The notes beneath the pieces were generated by a model, which was not told the DNA's origin, searched no databases, and worked only from the letters and a program-made list of their open reading frames with translations. Both the position numbers and the translations under genes were made by a program. Below are positions 39,100-51,627 of a DNA stretch of 64,000 nt, one piece after another; the first letter of the stretch is position 1; every line of letters starts with the position of its first letter. The stretch comes from Epiperipatus broadwayi (Eukaryota; Onychophora; Udeonychophora; Euonychophora; Peripatidae). The DNA is taken from the NCBI GenBank assembly GCA_028023455.1, contig JAQFVV010006203.1, forward strand, positions 11,694,348 through 11,758,347, read 5' to 3'.

Positions 39100-39430
39100 G
39101 CAATGTATCATCATTATCATAATCATCAACCATTATCAATCCACTGCAGGATGAGGATCTCTCCAAGTTCAATCCATCTTTTCCTATCTTTAGCTTCTCT
39201 CCTCCACATCACCTCTCCACACTTTCTTATTTCATCCATCCATCTCACATGAGGTCTCTTTCTGTGTTTTTTACAATCTCTTGGAATCCAGTTTAAGATT
39301 TCAATTGTCCATCTACTATCACCTCTTCTAGCAATATGTCCAGCCCAACTCCACTTCAGTCTTAATTTTTTCAAGGAGGTCAGTAACACCTGTTTGTTCT
39401 CTTACCCATATATTGCATTTTCAGTCTCTT
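39100..39430 (-). pseudogene. RTE-like LINE 3' fragment, minus strand
   Basis: An intact minus-strand frame (39389 to 39126) encodes WSWAGHIARRGDSRW, EILNWIPRDCKKHRKRPHVR, then WMDEIRK and IELGEILILQWIDNG-stop. This matches the conserved C-terminus of RTE-type ORF2 proteins ('R-W-x-G-H-i-A-R-x-x-D-x-R-W ... L-G-E-a-f-i-Q-W'). After the stop the minus strand has an ATGATA-type repeat, as at RTE 3' ends. Everything upstream of the C-terminus is missing (5' truncation). Confidence 0.85.
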
Positions 39431-39482
39431 TTTGTTACTACCAATGTGTGTGTGATATATATATATGTATATATATATATAT

Positions 39483-42101
39483 TGAAACAGTAAGATTCGT
39501 ATTCGAATCTTAAGTTTCACCTTTTTCTATCGCTCTCACTCACCGGTCTATCCTACCCAAATTTAAACTTTTTGGTATCGAATTGTGTGTAGCAATATTA
39601 AAAATGTATAGATATATGTAGAATTCAACATAAACACGCACACATTTCGATCTCAAATTTAAAGCAATAAATAAAGATAAATAATATAATTTAGATTTCT
39701 TCTTTTAGTTATATAAAAATATATAATTTTAATCATTTATTTTGAATTGTAAAATTCGTTAGTTATTGCTTTGTTTAAATTTCATTTAGTAATAATTTTA
39801 GAAATAAATTATAATATTTAATTAAAAGTAAAATATCTATGTTCCCTTTTTGTCTTTGAAATTTTAAAAGAATCTCGGAGATATAATACATTAATTAAAA
39901 AGAAAAATTCCCTAAAATGTAATTATAAAAATTAAATGTAAAATGTAAATGTAAACAATAGAAAGGCAGCTGTCTCTATAATTAGAATTAACAAAAAATG
40001 CATTGATTATCCTCAGCAGATTAAGTGGAATCCAAAAATAAACTATGACAAAAATGTGAAAGATAAGATCTAAGAAAAGAGGCCATCTTAGACTTGCTAG
40101 AAACAGGCACTTTAACTTTAGCTGTGCTCTCAATCAGTTGAGAGTCTCCAAGATATTAAATAAATTTTTCCTGCCATGGTATGATCGAGTAAAAGCGCCC
40201 AGACTATTCTCCGCCTGGGAGATGGCCTATTGGATGCCAAACCTTCCATTGCCCTTCATAAATTCAACCACGAAGACTGCTGCCTAAAATAATTTGAAAG
40301 CTGTTGCTGTTAAATTGCACGAATCATCCAAATGCTATAAAGAACTGCTAATGCTAGAATCATGAACAATTTGCTACTGATCACAGAATCAGAAAACTTC
40401 TCATAAACAGGTACCTGTGTCCAAATTCTCTAGAGTACTCTACTAATATCCCACTATAGCTTATTCATTCTGTATCTAACTTATAAACTGTAAATTCTCG
40501 TTTGTAAAACTAAAATTAATTATTAAATTTTTTTAATGTAAAGTTCTTTAATAATCTAGCCTGCCTAACTCTAACTTTCTTGGGTGTGTATTTCTAAAAT
40601 CTACATTTTATTATATAATTATCGCATGCTCATAATTTTCTAAGTTTAAATCTATGATCGCTTGAAACAGTGGATGCGTGTCAAATTTTCATTAATATTT
40701 ACTTTCATAAATAACTTAATTTTCATATAAATCGACACGCATTCAATGCTTCATTTATTATAATGCGGGGGTCTACAACTTTGCAAATGGCTGGCGTATT
40801 AGTTGTAATAATCACCCAGTTTATTTATGTTTTATATTTATTAAATCTTAATTAATAATTCCATAAAATTGCATTTCTTTGAGAGTCGCCAACGTTCTTT
40901 ATTAAATGTTGATAATGTAGGGCCGAGTTAGAAAATATATTTAAATCTTACCAGAATCATCTATACATTATACATGTTACGTTTTAGAGATGCCATGACC
41001 CATTCCAAGCCTTGAATATTCCAGAGTCAATAGGGTTGAAATTAACCTTAGTCGTCCAACACAAGCGGACATAGTAAATGTTCCTGTAGGGCTTGACGAA
41101 AGTCATGCAGCCACAGGCAATCATGCAGCACGAACTGCTTGTCCCTGGTTATGCTTATGTGACACCTTACTTCTTTGAGCCGATGGCAAATGCCAGCCCG
41201 TCGTTCTTATAAACTCATTCACAGCTTCACAGTTTCAATATACTGTCATTCCATATCACCTTTCTAAAGCGTACCACGTGTTTCTTTAACTAACTTTATT
41301 ATTCTATGTATCACTCTATCCCTGCATTATCTTCATAATTCACTCTCAAATAAATGTTAGCCCTTAGTTATTAGTAAATGTCTTTAATTAAATAAATATT
41401 TTATTAAATAAAAATATATGTCCGCCGCTACTATTATAAATCTTATTTTAGACTCTTGCATTGCAAAGTAATAAATCCCTAAAGGCATGCCTTAGAAATA
41501 CTTGCTCAAGAATTTTAGGTAGCTAGATTACATCATCAAATAAATGTATTTCTCTTTGTAAACATGAACAGTATCGGAAGTACCACTACTGAGATCTTAA
41601 ATAAAAGTATTATTGATAAAATGATTTCACATAAATGTTACTAAATAAATAAATGTATTTCTTGAATAAAAGTATCGGAAAATTCTGTTACTCAATTTAA
41701 ATATTATCAAATATTATTAGTAAATAATTTATTAAAATGTTTCAATAAATAATTTCAAACTATACGTCTGCAGTTACGTTTTATTTATTCGATACCCATT
41801 CAATATGTTTCCTCGATTTGTAAATATAAGTGTTTAATTAATATTAGTGTAAGATTAATGTTCTGATTGGCTAACTCAAAATAAAATCATGAATCTCTTG
41901 CATACCCCCCACCCCCCGGGCTAAAAAAATTTTTTTTAATTTTTGATCAGTTTGCTTTGTTTTGTAGATTGTATTGTGGAACCGATAAACTATGTTCGAA
42001 CTCAGTACTACGGGTGGCTTCGCTACATCAATGGTGCTGCCATTCTGTGTGGTGGTCAAATTCTGCACTATGTTAACTAATCACGTTTTCTGACTGTTAC
42101 A
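39483..42101 (+). mobile_element. 5' LTR (2.6 kb) of a gag-only LTR retrotransposon
   Basis: Starts TGAAACAGTAAGATTCG and ends TTCTGACTGTTACA (TG...CA). It is highly similar to 44374-46904 in the same orientation. The left flank ATAT equals the right flank of the 3' LTR (46905-46908), consistent with a 4-bp target duplication within an AT repeat. Confidence 0.88.
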
Positions 42102-44060
42102 TAGTATAATTTTTTTTTTAGCGTTTGGCGCCAATAAACATGGAGGCTTCGATTATAAAACCCATATATACCCTGAGCAAAAAATATAACACATATAAAT
42201 TTCTTTTAGCGTTTGTTACTCGAGTTAGCTAATTATATATATATATATACGAGTTTGTTTTTTTGATAAAAATAATGTAAAAAAGAAATCGAGGAAATAA
42301 TGTTGGTCGAGTGAATGAAAGGACGGTAGACATAATAACAAATTTAAGGAAAGCAGGGATGTGTGTATAATTTAAGAAGGAATGAAAATACTCGGATCTA
42401 ATGAAATATTTATATATATATGTCAAAAAAAAGTAATCAGTGGCTAAATGAGAAAGCAAGTGGCAATAAATATTTTATTAAAGCACCATTATATATATCA
42501 TAGACATCAGAGGCTTGTTATATATGTTAACAGTAAATATTTTATTAAAACACCATTATATATATTATAGACAGCAGTGGCTTATTATACGCGTTGGCAG
42601 TAGTTTGTTATAATATATATGTTAAACGCAGCAATATAGAGATAGGGCAATGTAGAGTAGGTGAGGGCAGTGAAAGAGTGTGATAGGTCTAATATACCAG
42701 TGGGGAATAGTCAAATGCTAGTAATATAAAATAAATAAATAATATTAAGAAAATGAAAGCAGAAAATATTAGTATAGAGCAGGTAGGTTTATCTAAAGCG
42801 TTTGGAGGGTCAATGGACTTTAGTTTAAAGTTATGTGAAATACTTTGACAGAATAGGGAAGAAATGAGGAAAATTTTTGAGGAGGAAGCGAGAAGAGATG
42901 AATAATCAAAAAAATACAGGAAGAAGAAAAGATAAGAGCTAAGAAGTATCAGGAAATTCTAAAATCTGTCTTGAGAGAGTTAGGAATGATAGCAGAGGAA
43001 TATAGAATAATCCAAGTCAATCAAAAGGAAGAGGCTAAAGACTTGAAAAATGAAAGGAAGTTAGCAAGATCTGAGAAACCTATAATAGAAGAACAGACAG
43101 ATAGTGTAATAAATGTAGATAAGTGTGAAGAGCAAAGAGACTTCATTCCAACAAATGAAGGTTGACAAGAACCATTGAATGAAGACAGCATTGAAAAGGA
43201 AACAAGCATATCCAGAGTTAGTAAAAAGGAAGAAGAAATTAAAGATATGGAAAAGGAAAGGAAGTTAGAAAGATATGATGAACCTATGATAATAGATGAG
43301 CAAATAGACCTCATTCCAATAGATGAAGGCCCACAAGAACCGTTGAATAAAAGCAGTAAAAAGGAGATGAGCATAGATGGGAATGAAAATATAGAAGGAC
43401 CAAAGGTCATGGAAGAAATCATGAAAATAGACAATGGATACCAGAGCTACTTAGCAAAGATGATCTATGTTAAAATCTTTATTAAAGGAAAGATAGAGGA
43501 AAACCTTAAACCCATTTAGAGAGCTTACAAAAGTTCTCCCAATTTCATAAGAAAGGACTAGATTTACGGATAGCTATGACCAGTTACCATCTCCAAGGCT
43601 CGGCTAAAGACTGGTGGAATATGCGGAAATGGAAATATAGAACTATCCAATGTAACATGCCACTAACCATCCAACCATTAATGACAGGCAGTCGAATAAA
43701 AGACATAGAAGAAATGAATGAATTTCTTACTACATTGGATTTTAAACATTGGGCCAAAGAAACACCTGATAGAAAGCAAAAAAAAATTAGAAAACCCAAG
43801 GCTGCAGTCATCGATGACGAGAGATCGATATTATCCACCTGACCCGGGTTTGTAAAAATATTTTTGACTCTTAGGACGGTTATTAAACATATATAAGAAT
43901 ATTAAAACGAATTTGGTAAAATGAATTTGGTTGAATGGAATTTACTTTAGTCAAATAGGGTTTTAGATAGAAATTTTGTTATATATATTATTTGTTTTAA
44001 TTACTATTACTCTTAAGAATTTTTTTTTTATATATTACATTAACTAATCTTACTATAAGA

Positions 44061-44121
<61 letters not shown>

Positions 44122-44373
44122 CAGTTTAACTAATATTACTATGATTTTAACCAGACATGGCCAAATTAGACCATTTTATATTAAACTATAAATTCTAGAT
44201 CCAGGTATATAAATTATTCGTTGCTTCAAGTAATCTCTGCTTTCTATATTTCTATATATATCTGTAAAAAAAATTGTTTTTTCGTATTTAAATTATGTGA
44301 TGTAGCAAAAAATTTTTTTCTTTTTCTTGCCTCCTTTATTTTTCCTTAATTGTTCACGGGAAGTACGGGGAAA
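42102..44373 (+). mobile_element. Internal region of the gag-only LTR element
   Basis: Only 2.27 kb. TTTGGCGCCAATAAACATGG, about 25 bases after the 5' LTR, resembles a primer binding site (TGGCGCC start). GGGAAGTACGGGGAAA just before the 3' LTR is a polypurine tract. A gag-like pseudogene occupies 42753-43842. No protease, reverse transcriptase or integrase was found, so the element would have depended on another for mobility. A long AT repeat lies at 44061-44120. Confidence 0.75.
42753..43842 (+). pseudogene. Gag-like gene, broken
   Basis: It begins MKAENISIEQVGLSKAFGG with a stop soon after, and shifts frame near 42950. From 42971 to 43519 it is one frame with a single TGA at 43163. That part is very rich in Glu/Lys with two repeats of a 'KERKLER..EPMI..EQID.IPI.EG..EPLN' type segment. 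It then shifts again to 43576-43842, which starts MTSYHLQGSAKDWW. The 'L-x-G-x-A-x-x-W-W' motif is the hallmark of retrotransposon Gag capsid regions. The remaining C-terminal part is basic (RKQKKIRKPK), as in nucleic-acid-binding Gag tails. One nonsense and at least two frameshifts make it non-functional. Confidence 0.65.
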
Positions 44374-46904
44374 TGAAACAGTAAGATTCGTATTCGAATC
44401 TTAAGTTTCACTTTTTTCTATCATCTCTCACTCACCGGTCTATCCTACCCAAATTTAAACTTTTTGGTATCGAATTGTGTGTGTAACAATATTAAAAATG
44501 TATAGATATATGTAGAATTCAACATAAACACGCACACATTTTGATCTCAAATTTAAGGCAATAAATAAAGATAAATAGTATAATTTAGATTTCTTCTTTT
44601 AGTTATATAAAAATATATAATTGTAATCATTTATTTTGAATTGTAAAATTCGTTAGTTATTGCTTTGTTTAAATTTCATTTAGTAATAATTTTAGAAATA
44701 AATTATAATATTTAATTAAAAAGAAAAATTCCCTAAAATGTAATTATAAAAATTAAATGTAAAATGTAAATGTAAACAATAGAAAGGCAGCTGTCTCTAT
44801 AATTAGAATTAACAAAAAATGCATTGATTATCCTCAGGGCAGATTAAGTGGAATCCAAAAATAAACTATGACAAAAATGTGAAAGATAAGATCTAAGAAA
44901 AGAGGCCATCTTAGACTTGCTAGAAACAGGCACTTTAACTTTAACTCTGCTTTCGATCAGGAGAGTCTCCAAGATATTAAATAAAATTTTTCCTGCCACG
45001 ATATGATCGAGTAAAAGCACCCAGACTATTCTCCACCCAGGAGATGACATATTGGATGCTAAACCTTCCATTTCCCTTCATAAATTCAACCATGAAGACT
45101 GCTGCCTAAAATAATTTGAAAGCTGTTGCTGTTAAATTGCACGAATCATCCAAATGCTATAAAGAACTGCTAATGCTAGAATCATGAACAATTTGTTACT
45201 GATCACGGAATTGGAAAACTTCTCATAAACAGGTATCTGTGTCCAAATTTTCTAGAGTACTCTACTAATATCCCACTATAGCTTATTCATTCTGTATCTA
45301 ACTTATAAACTGTAAATTCTCATTTGTAAAACTAAAATTAATTATTAAATTTTTTAATGTAAAGTTCTTAAATAATCTAGCCTGCCTAACTGAACTTTCT
45401 TGGGTGTGTATTTCTAAAATCTACATTTTATTATATAATTATCGCATGCTCATAATTTTCTAAGTTTAAATCTCTGATCGCTTGAAACAGTGGATCCGTG
45501 TCAAATTTTCATTAATATTTACTTTCATAAATAACTTAATATTTTCATATGAATCGACATGCATTCAATGCTTCATTTATTGTAATGCAGGGGTCTACTA
45601 CTTAGCAAATGGCTGGTGTATTAGTTGTAATAATCACCCAGTTTATATATGTTTTATATTTATTAAATCTTAATTAATAATTCCATAAAATTGCATTTCT
45701 TTGAGAGTCGCCAATGTTCTTTATTAAATGTTGATAATGTAGGGCCGAGTTAGAAAATATATTTAAATCTTACCAGAATCATCTATACATTATACATGTT
45801 ACATTTTAGAGATGCGATGACCCATTTCAAGCCTTGAATATTCCAGATTCAATAGGGTTGAAATTAACCTTAGTCATCCTACACAAGTGGACATAATAAA
45901 TGCTCCCATAGGGCTTGACAAAAGTCATGCAGCCACAGGCAATCGCGGCACGAACTGCTTGTCCCTGGTTATGCTTATGTGACACTTTACTTCTTTGTGC
46001 CGATGGCAAACGCCAGCTCATCGTTCTTATAAACTCATTCACGGCTTCGCAGTTTCAATATACTGCCATTCCATATTGCCTTTCTAAAGCGTACCATGTG
46101 TTTCTTTAACTAACTTTATTATTCTATTATCACTCTGTCCCTGCATTATCTTCATAATTCACTCTCAAATAAATGTTAGCCCTTAGTTATTGGTAAATAT
46201 CTTTAATTAAATAAATATATGTCTGCTGCTACTATTATAAATCTTATTTTAGACTCTTGCATTGCAAAGTAATAAATCCCTAAAGGCATGCCTTAGAAAT
46301 ACTTGCTCAAGAATTTTAGGTAGCTAGATTACGTCATCAAATAAATGTATTTCTTTTTGTAAACATGAACAGTATCGGAAATACCGCTACTGAGATCTTA
46401 AATAAAAGTATTATTGATAAAATGATTTCATATAAATGTTACTAAATAAATAAATGTATTTCTTGAATAAAAGTATCGGAAAATTCCGTTACTCAATTTA
46501 AATATTATCAAATATTATTAGTAAATAATTTATTAAAATGTTTCAATAAATAATTTCAAACTATACGTCTGCAGTTACATTTTATTTATTCGATACCCAT
46601 TCAATATGTTTCCTCGATTTGTAAATATAAGTGTTTAATTAGTATTAGTGTAAGATTAATGTTCTGATTGGCTAACTCGAAATAAAATCATGAATCTCTT
46701 GCATACCCTGACCACTGTGGCTAAAGAAATATTTACTAATGTTGCATCAGATGCGTTGTTTTGTAGATTGTATTGTGGAACCGATAAACTATGTACGTAA
46801 CTCAGTACTACAGATGGCTTCGCTACCTCGATGATACTACCATTCTGTGTGGTGGTCAAATTCCTGCACTATGTTAACTAATCACACGTTTTCTGACTGT
46901 TACA
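44374..46904 (+). mobile_element. 3' LTR (2.5 kb) of the gag-only LTR element
   Basis: Begins TGAAACAGTAAGATTCG after a polypurine tract and ends TTTTCTGACTGTTACA. It matches 39483-42101 nearly base for base over long stretches, with indels. The minus-strand frames at 45827-46042 and 46656-46859 are not conserved in the sister LTR and are not genes. Confidence 0.88.
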
Positions 46905-46916
46905 ATATATATATAT

Positions 46917-49900
46917 GTCCAAAAGATGGCGCTATACCAAAACCGCCGAACAAGTGTAAGATTTGTTTTACATAAACGAAAAAAGAGTCAGAAATTAACT
47001 ACCTCTTTCATTTGCTCACCCCCAGATCAGCTGATTTCAAGCTGGTTTGCTATCCTCAGTGGGGGATAGAGTATAGAAACTAGATCTAAAACACTGACTC
47101 TCAAGTGTTTATGCAAAACGTTTCTATCAGATTGCAAGCGTGAATTTTTCAGACCGGTAAAGTCTTCAAACCCAGCCTAGCAAGCCAGATATTTATATGG
47201 GTCTGATCTCAGTTCAGAATCACCATATAATCAAAGTCTCTGCAATATATATCATTGCAAGAAAACTTTAAAGGTACATTTATGAAAAACAAAAAACAAG
47301 TTAATCACGTAACCTGCTATCACTTGTTATTTATGTCCAAAAGATGGCGCTATACCAAAACCGCCGAACAAGTGTAAGATTTGTTTTACATAAACGAAAA
47401 AAGAGTCAGAAATTAACTACCTCTTTCATTTGCTCACCCCCAGATCAGCTGATTTCAAGCTGGTTTGCTATCCTCAGTGGGGGATAGAGTATAGAAACTA
47501 GATCTAAAACACTGACTCTCAAGTGTTTATGCAAAACGTTTCTATCAGATTGCAAGCGTGAATTTTTCAGACCGGTAAAGTCTTCAAACCCAGCCTAGCA
47601 AGCCAGATATTTATATGGGTCTGATCTCAGTTCAGAATCACCATATAATCAAAGTCTCTGCAATATATATCATTGCAAGAAAACTTTAAAGGTACATTTA
47701 TGAAAAACAAAAAAACAAGTTAATCACGTAACCTGCTATCACTTGTTATTTATGTCCAAAAGATGGCGCTATACCAAAACCGCCGAACAAGTGTAAGATT
47801 TGTTTTACATAAACGAAAAAAGAGTCAGAAATTAACTACCTCTTTCATTTGCTCACCCCCAGATCAGCTGATTTCAAGCTGGTTTGCTATCCTCAGTGGG
47901 GGATAGAGTATAGAAACTAGATCTAAAACACTGACTCTCAAGTGTTTATGCAAAACGTTTCTATCAGATTGCAAGCGTGAATTTTTCAGAACGGTAAAGT
48001 CTTCAAACCCAGCCTAGCAAGCCAGATATTTATATGGGTCTGATCTCAGTTCAGAATCACCATATAATCAAAGTCTCTGCAATATATATCATTGCAAGAA
48101 AACTTTAAAGGTACATTTATGAAAAACAAAAAACAAGTTAATCACGTAACCTGCTATCACTTGTTATTTATGTCCAAAAGATGGCGCTATACCAAAACCG
48201 CTGAACAAGTGTAAGATTTGTTTTACATAAATGAAAAAAGAGTCAGAAATTAACTACCTCTTTCATTTGCTCACCCCCAGATCAGCTGATTTCAAGCTGG
48301 TTTGCTATCCTCAGTGGGGGATAGAGTATAGAAACTAGATCTAAAACACTGACTCTCAAGTGTTTATGCAAAACGTTTCTATGAGATTGCAAGCGTGAAT
48401 TTTTCAGACCGGTAAAGTCTTCAAACTCAGCCTAGCAAGCCAGATATTTATATGGGTCTGATCTCAGTTCAGAATCACCATATAATCAAAGTCTCTAAAA
48501 TATATATCATTGCAAGAAAACTTTAGAGGTACATTTATGAAAAACAAAAACAAGTTAATCACGTATCCTGCTATCACTTGTTATTTATGTCCAAAAGATG
48601 GCGCTATACCAAAACCGCCGAACAAGTGTAAGATTTGTTTTACATAAACGAAAAAAGAGTCAGAAATTAACTACCTCTTTCATTTGCTCACCCCCAGATC
48701 AGCTGATTTCAAGCTGGTTTGCTATCCTCAGTGGGGGATAGAGTATAGAAACTAGATCTAAAACACTGACTCTCAAGTGTTTATGCAAAACGTTTCTATC
48801 AGATTGCAAGCGTGAATTTTTCAGACCGGTAAAGTCTTCAAACCCAGCCTAGCAAGCCAGATATTTATATGGGTCTGATCTCAGTTCAGAATCACCATAT
48901 AATCAAAGTCTCTGCAATATATATCATTGCAAGAAAACTTTAAAGGTACATTTATGAAAAACAAAAAAACAAGTTAATCACGTAACCTGCTATCACTTGT
49001 TATTTATGTCCAAAAGATGGCGCTATAACAAAACCGCCGAACAAGTGTAAGATTTGTTTTACATAAACGAAAAAAGAGTCAGAAATTAACTACCTCTTTC
49101 ATTTGCTCACCCCCAGATCAGCTGATTTCAAGCTGGTTTGCTATCCTCAGTGGGGGATAGAGTATAGAAACTAGATCTAAAACACTGACTCTCAAGTGTT
49201 TATGCAAAACGTTTCTATCAGATTGCAAGCATGAATTTTTCAGACCGGTAAAGTCTTCAAACCCAGCCTAGCAAGCCAGATATTTATATGGGTCTGATCT
49301 CAGTTCAGAATCACCATATAATCAAAGTCTCTGCAATATATATCATTGCAAGAAAACTTTAAAGGTACATTTATGAAAAAACAAATACAAGTTAATCACG
49401 TAACCTGCTATCACTTGTTATTTATGTCCAAAAGATGGCACTATATCAAAATCGCCGAACAAGTGTAAGATTTGTTTTACATAAACGAAAAAAGAGTCAG
49501 AAATTAACTACCTCTTTCATTTGCTCACCCCCAGATCAGCTGATTTCAAGCTGGTTTGCTATCCCCCCAGTGGGGATAGAGTATAGAAACTAGATCTAAA
49601 ACACTGACTCTCAAGTGTTTATGCAAAACGTTTCTATCAGATTGCAAGCGTGAATTTTTCAGACCGGTAAAGTCTTCAAACCCAGCCTAGCAAGCCAGAT
49701 ATTTATATGGGTCTGATCTCAGTTCAGAATCACCATATAATCAAAGTCTCTGCAATATATATCATTGCAAGAAAACTCTAAAGGTACATTTATGAAAAAC
49801 AAACAAAGTTTTCTTGCAATGATATATATTGCAGAGACTTTGATTATATGGTGATTCTGAACTGAGATCAGACCCATATAAATATCTGGCTTGCTAGGCT

Positions 49901-50630
49901 GGGTTTGAAGACTTTACCGGTCTGAAAAATTCACGCTTGCAATCTGATAGAAACGTTTTGCATAAACACTTGAGAGTCAGTGTTTTAGATCTAGTTTCTA
50001 TACTCTATCCCCCACTGAGGATAGCAAACCAGCTTGAAATCAGCTGATCTGGGGGTGAGCAAATGAAAGAGGTAGTTAATTTCTGACTCTTTTTTCGTTT
50101 ATGTAAAACAAATCTTACACTTGTTCAGCGGTTTTGGTATAGCGCCATCTTTTGGACATAAATAACAAGTGATAGCAGGTTACGTGATTAACTTGTTTTT
50201 TTGTTTTTCATAAATGTACCTTTAAAGTTTTCTTGCAATGATATATATTGCAGAGACTTTGATTATATGGTGATTCTGAACTGAGATCAGACCCATATAA
50301 ATATCTGGCTTGCTAGGCTGGGTTTGAAGACTTTACCGGTCTGAAAAATTCACGCTTGCAATCTGATAGAAACGTTTTGCATAAACACTTGAGAGTCAGT
50401 GTTTTAGATCTAGTTTCTATACTCTATCCCCCACTGAGGATAGCAAACCAGCTTGAAATCAGCTGATCTGGGGGTGAGCAAATGAAAGAGGTAGTTAATT
50501 TCTGACTCTTTTTCGTTTATGTAAAACAAATCTTACACTTGTTCGGCGGTTTTGGTATAGCGCCATCTTTTGGACATAAATAACAAGTGATAGCAGGTTA
50601 CGTGATTAACTTGTTTTTTTGTTTTTCATA
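46917..50630. repeat. Palindromic array of nine ~418-bp units (seven forward, two inverted)
   Basis: Forward units start with GTCCAAAAGATGGCGCTATA at 46917, 47335, 47754, 48172, 48589, 49008 and 49426, giving spacings of 417-419 bp. The seventh stops at about 49800 and the sequence turns round: inverted units occupy about 49805-50157 and 50158-50630. Units are almost identical, with scattered single changes (for example CGCTGAACA in unit 4 and ATAACAAAACC in unit 6). Each contains AACAAGTGTAAGATTTG, CACCCCCAGATCAGCTGATT, GTGGGGGATAGAG and CACGTAACCTGCTATCAC. The array begins 12 bases after the LTR end and is bordered on both sides by AT runs. No open frame spans the units. Confidence 0.97.
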
Positions 50631-51627
50631 TATATATATTGTTACATAATTTTTTTAATGTTATTTATTTATTAATAACTAAACATTAAATAAATATAGC
50701 TTAGTACTTCTCCTCAGACAATCATAGATAGAAAGAACAGAGGTGGCATGGATGGAATCATCTATTTTTTAAGCATTTGGTTTTTATAAGCTTATCTTTA
50801 TCAAAACTGTTGGAAATTCAGTGTAAACTAAATATATAATGATCTACAAAGGTCAATAATTATATACGTTGTTCTTTATTAGTTATGTTTTTAGTATTAT
50901 TAAGTAGTCTATTTTTTATTGGGTTACATTGTATAATTTTCAGAACACATATCACTTTTTTACCTTTTACATTATGTGATAATGAAATCCATTTTTACTA
51001 TTATCAGCATACTTGAATTTCTTCCAAAATTATCTACAATCTTTCTAATACATTCAATATCATATCCTACCAATGCCATTTCTTATGCATATTGTTTAAT
51101 ATTTTCATTTTTATTATTTGTATACTAACATCATTCCTCATTTCTAAACAAAAAACATCGCAATTCAACCATTTTATGCGCAAAAGGATCTTTAGAATCA
51201 GAAGTATATATCTTCTCATTAAGTTTTATATATCAAAGCATTTATAAGTTCTGCTCGTAATTGTATCTAATTACATTATTAGTTTATTATTTTTCTTCAT
51301 TGCCCATTTGAAATTATTTAATTTATTAAGATTTTTCTTTAGTTTCTACATTCTATTTTCTTTTTGGCACCCAAACACATACTTTATATATCTAATATAT
51401 AATTTTTTCTATTCCTTTCATGATTTCCTTTTTACAAACTGATAATATATATACTTATATATTTAAAATCAGTCAACACTTACATATTTGGATACACACG
51501 GTAGATTCATTGGCTATTTTTGTTGCTTTCTATGATAATCAATTTTTTAACTAGCAATTATATTTTCATGTATGAATTTTAATACATTTATTATAATTTT
51601 TTTTTGTATTTGTAATTAAAAAAAATA
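50631..51627 (+). other. Intron stretch, no supported feature
   Basis: AT-rich, no recognisable gene or bounded repeat. Close to the array the sequence TTGTTACATAATTTTTTT resembles the 5' LTR/internal junction near 42096-42120, which may be chance. Confidence 0.5.

Noticed and set aside
45827-46109. Overlapping frames on both strands in the 3' LTR
   Set aside because: Not conserved in the other LTR copies; explained by the somewhat higher GC of this LTR part.
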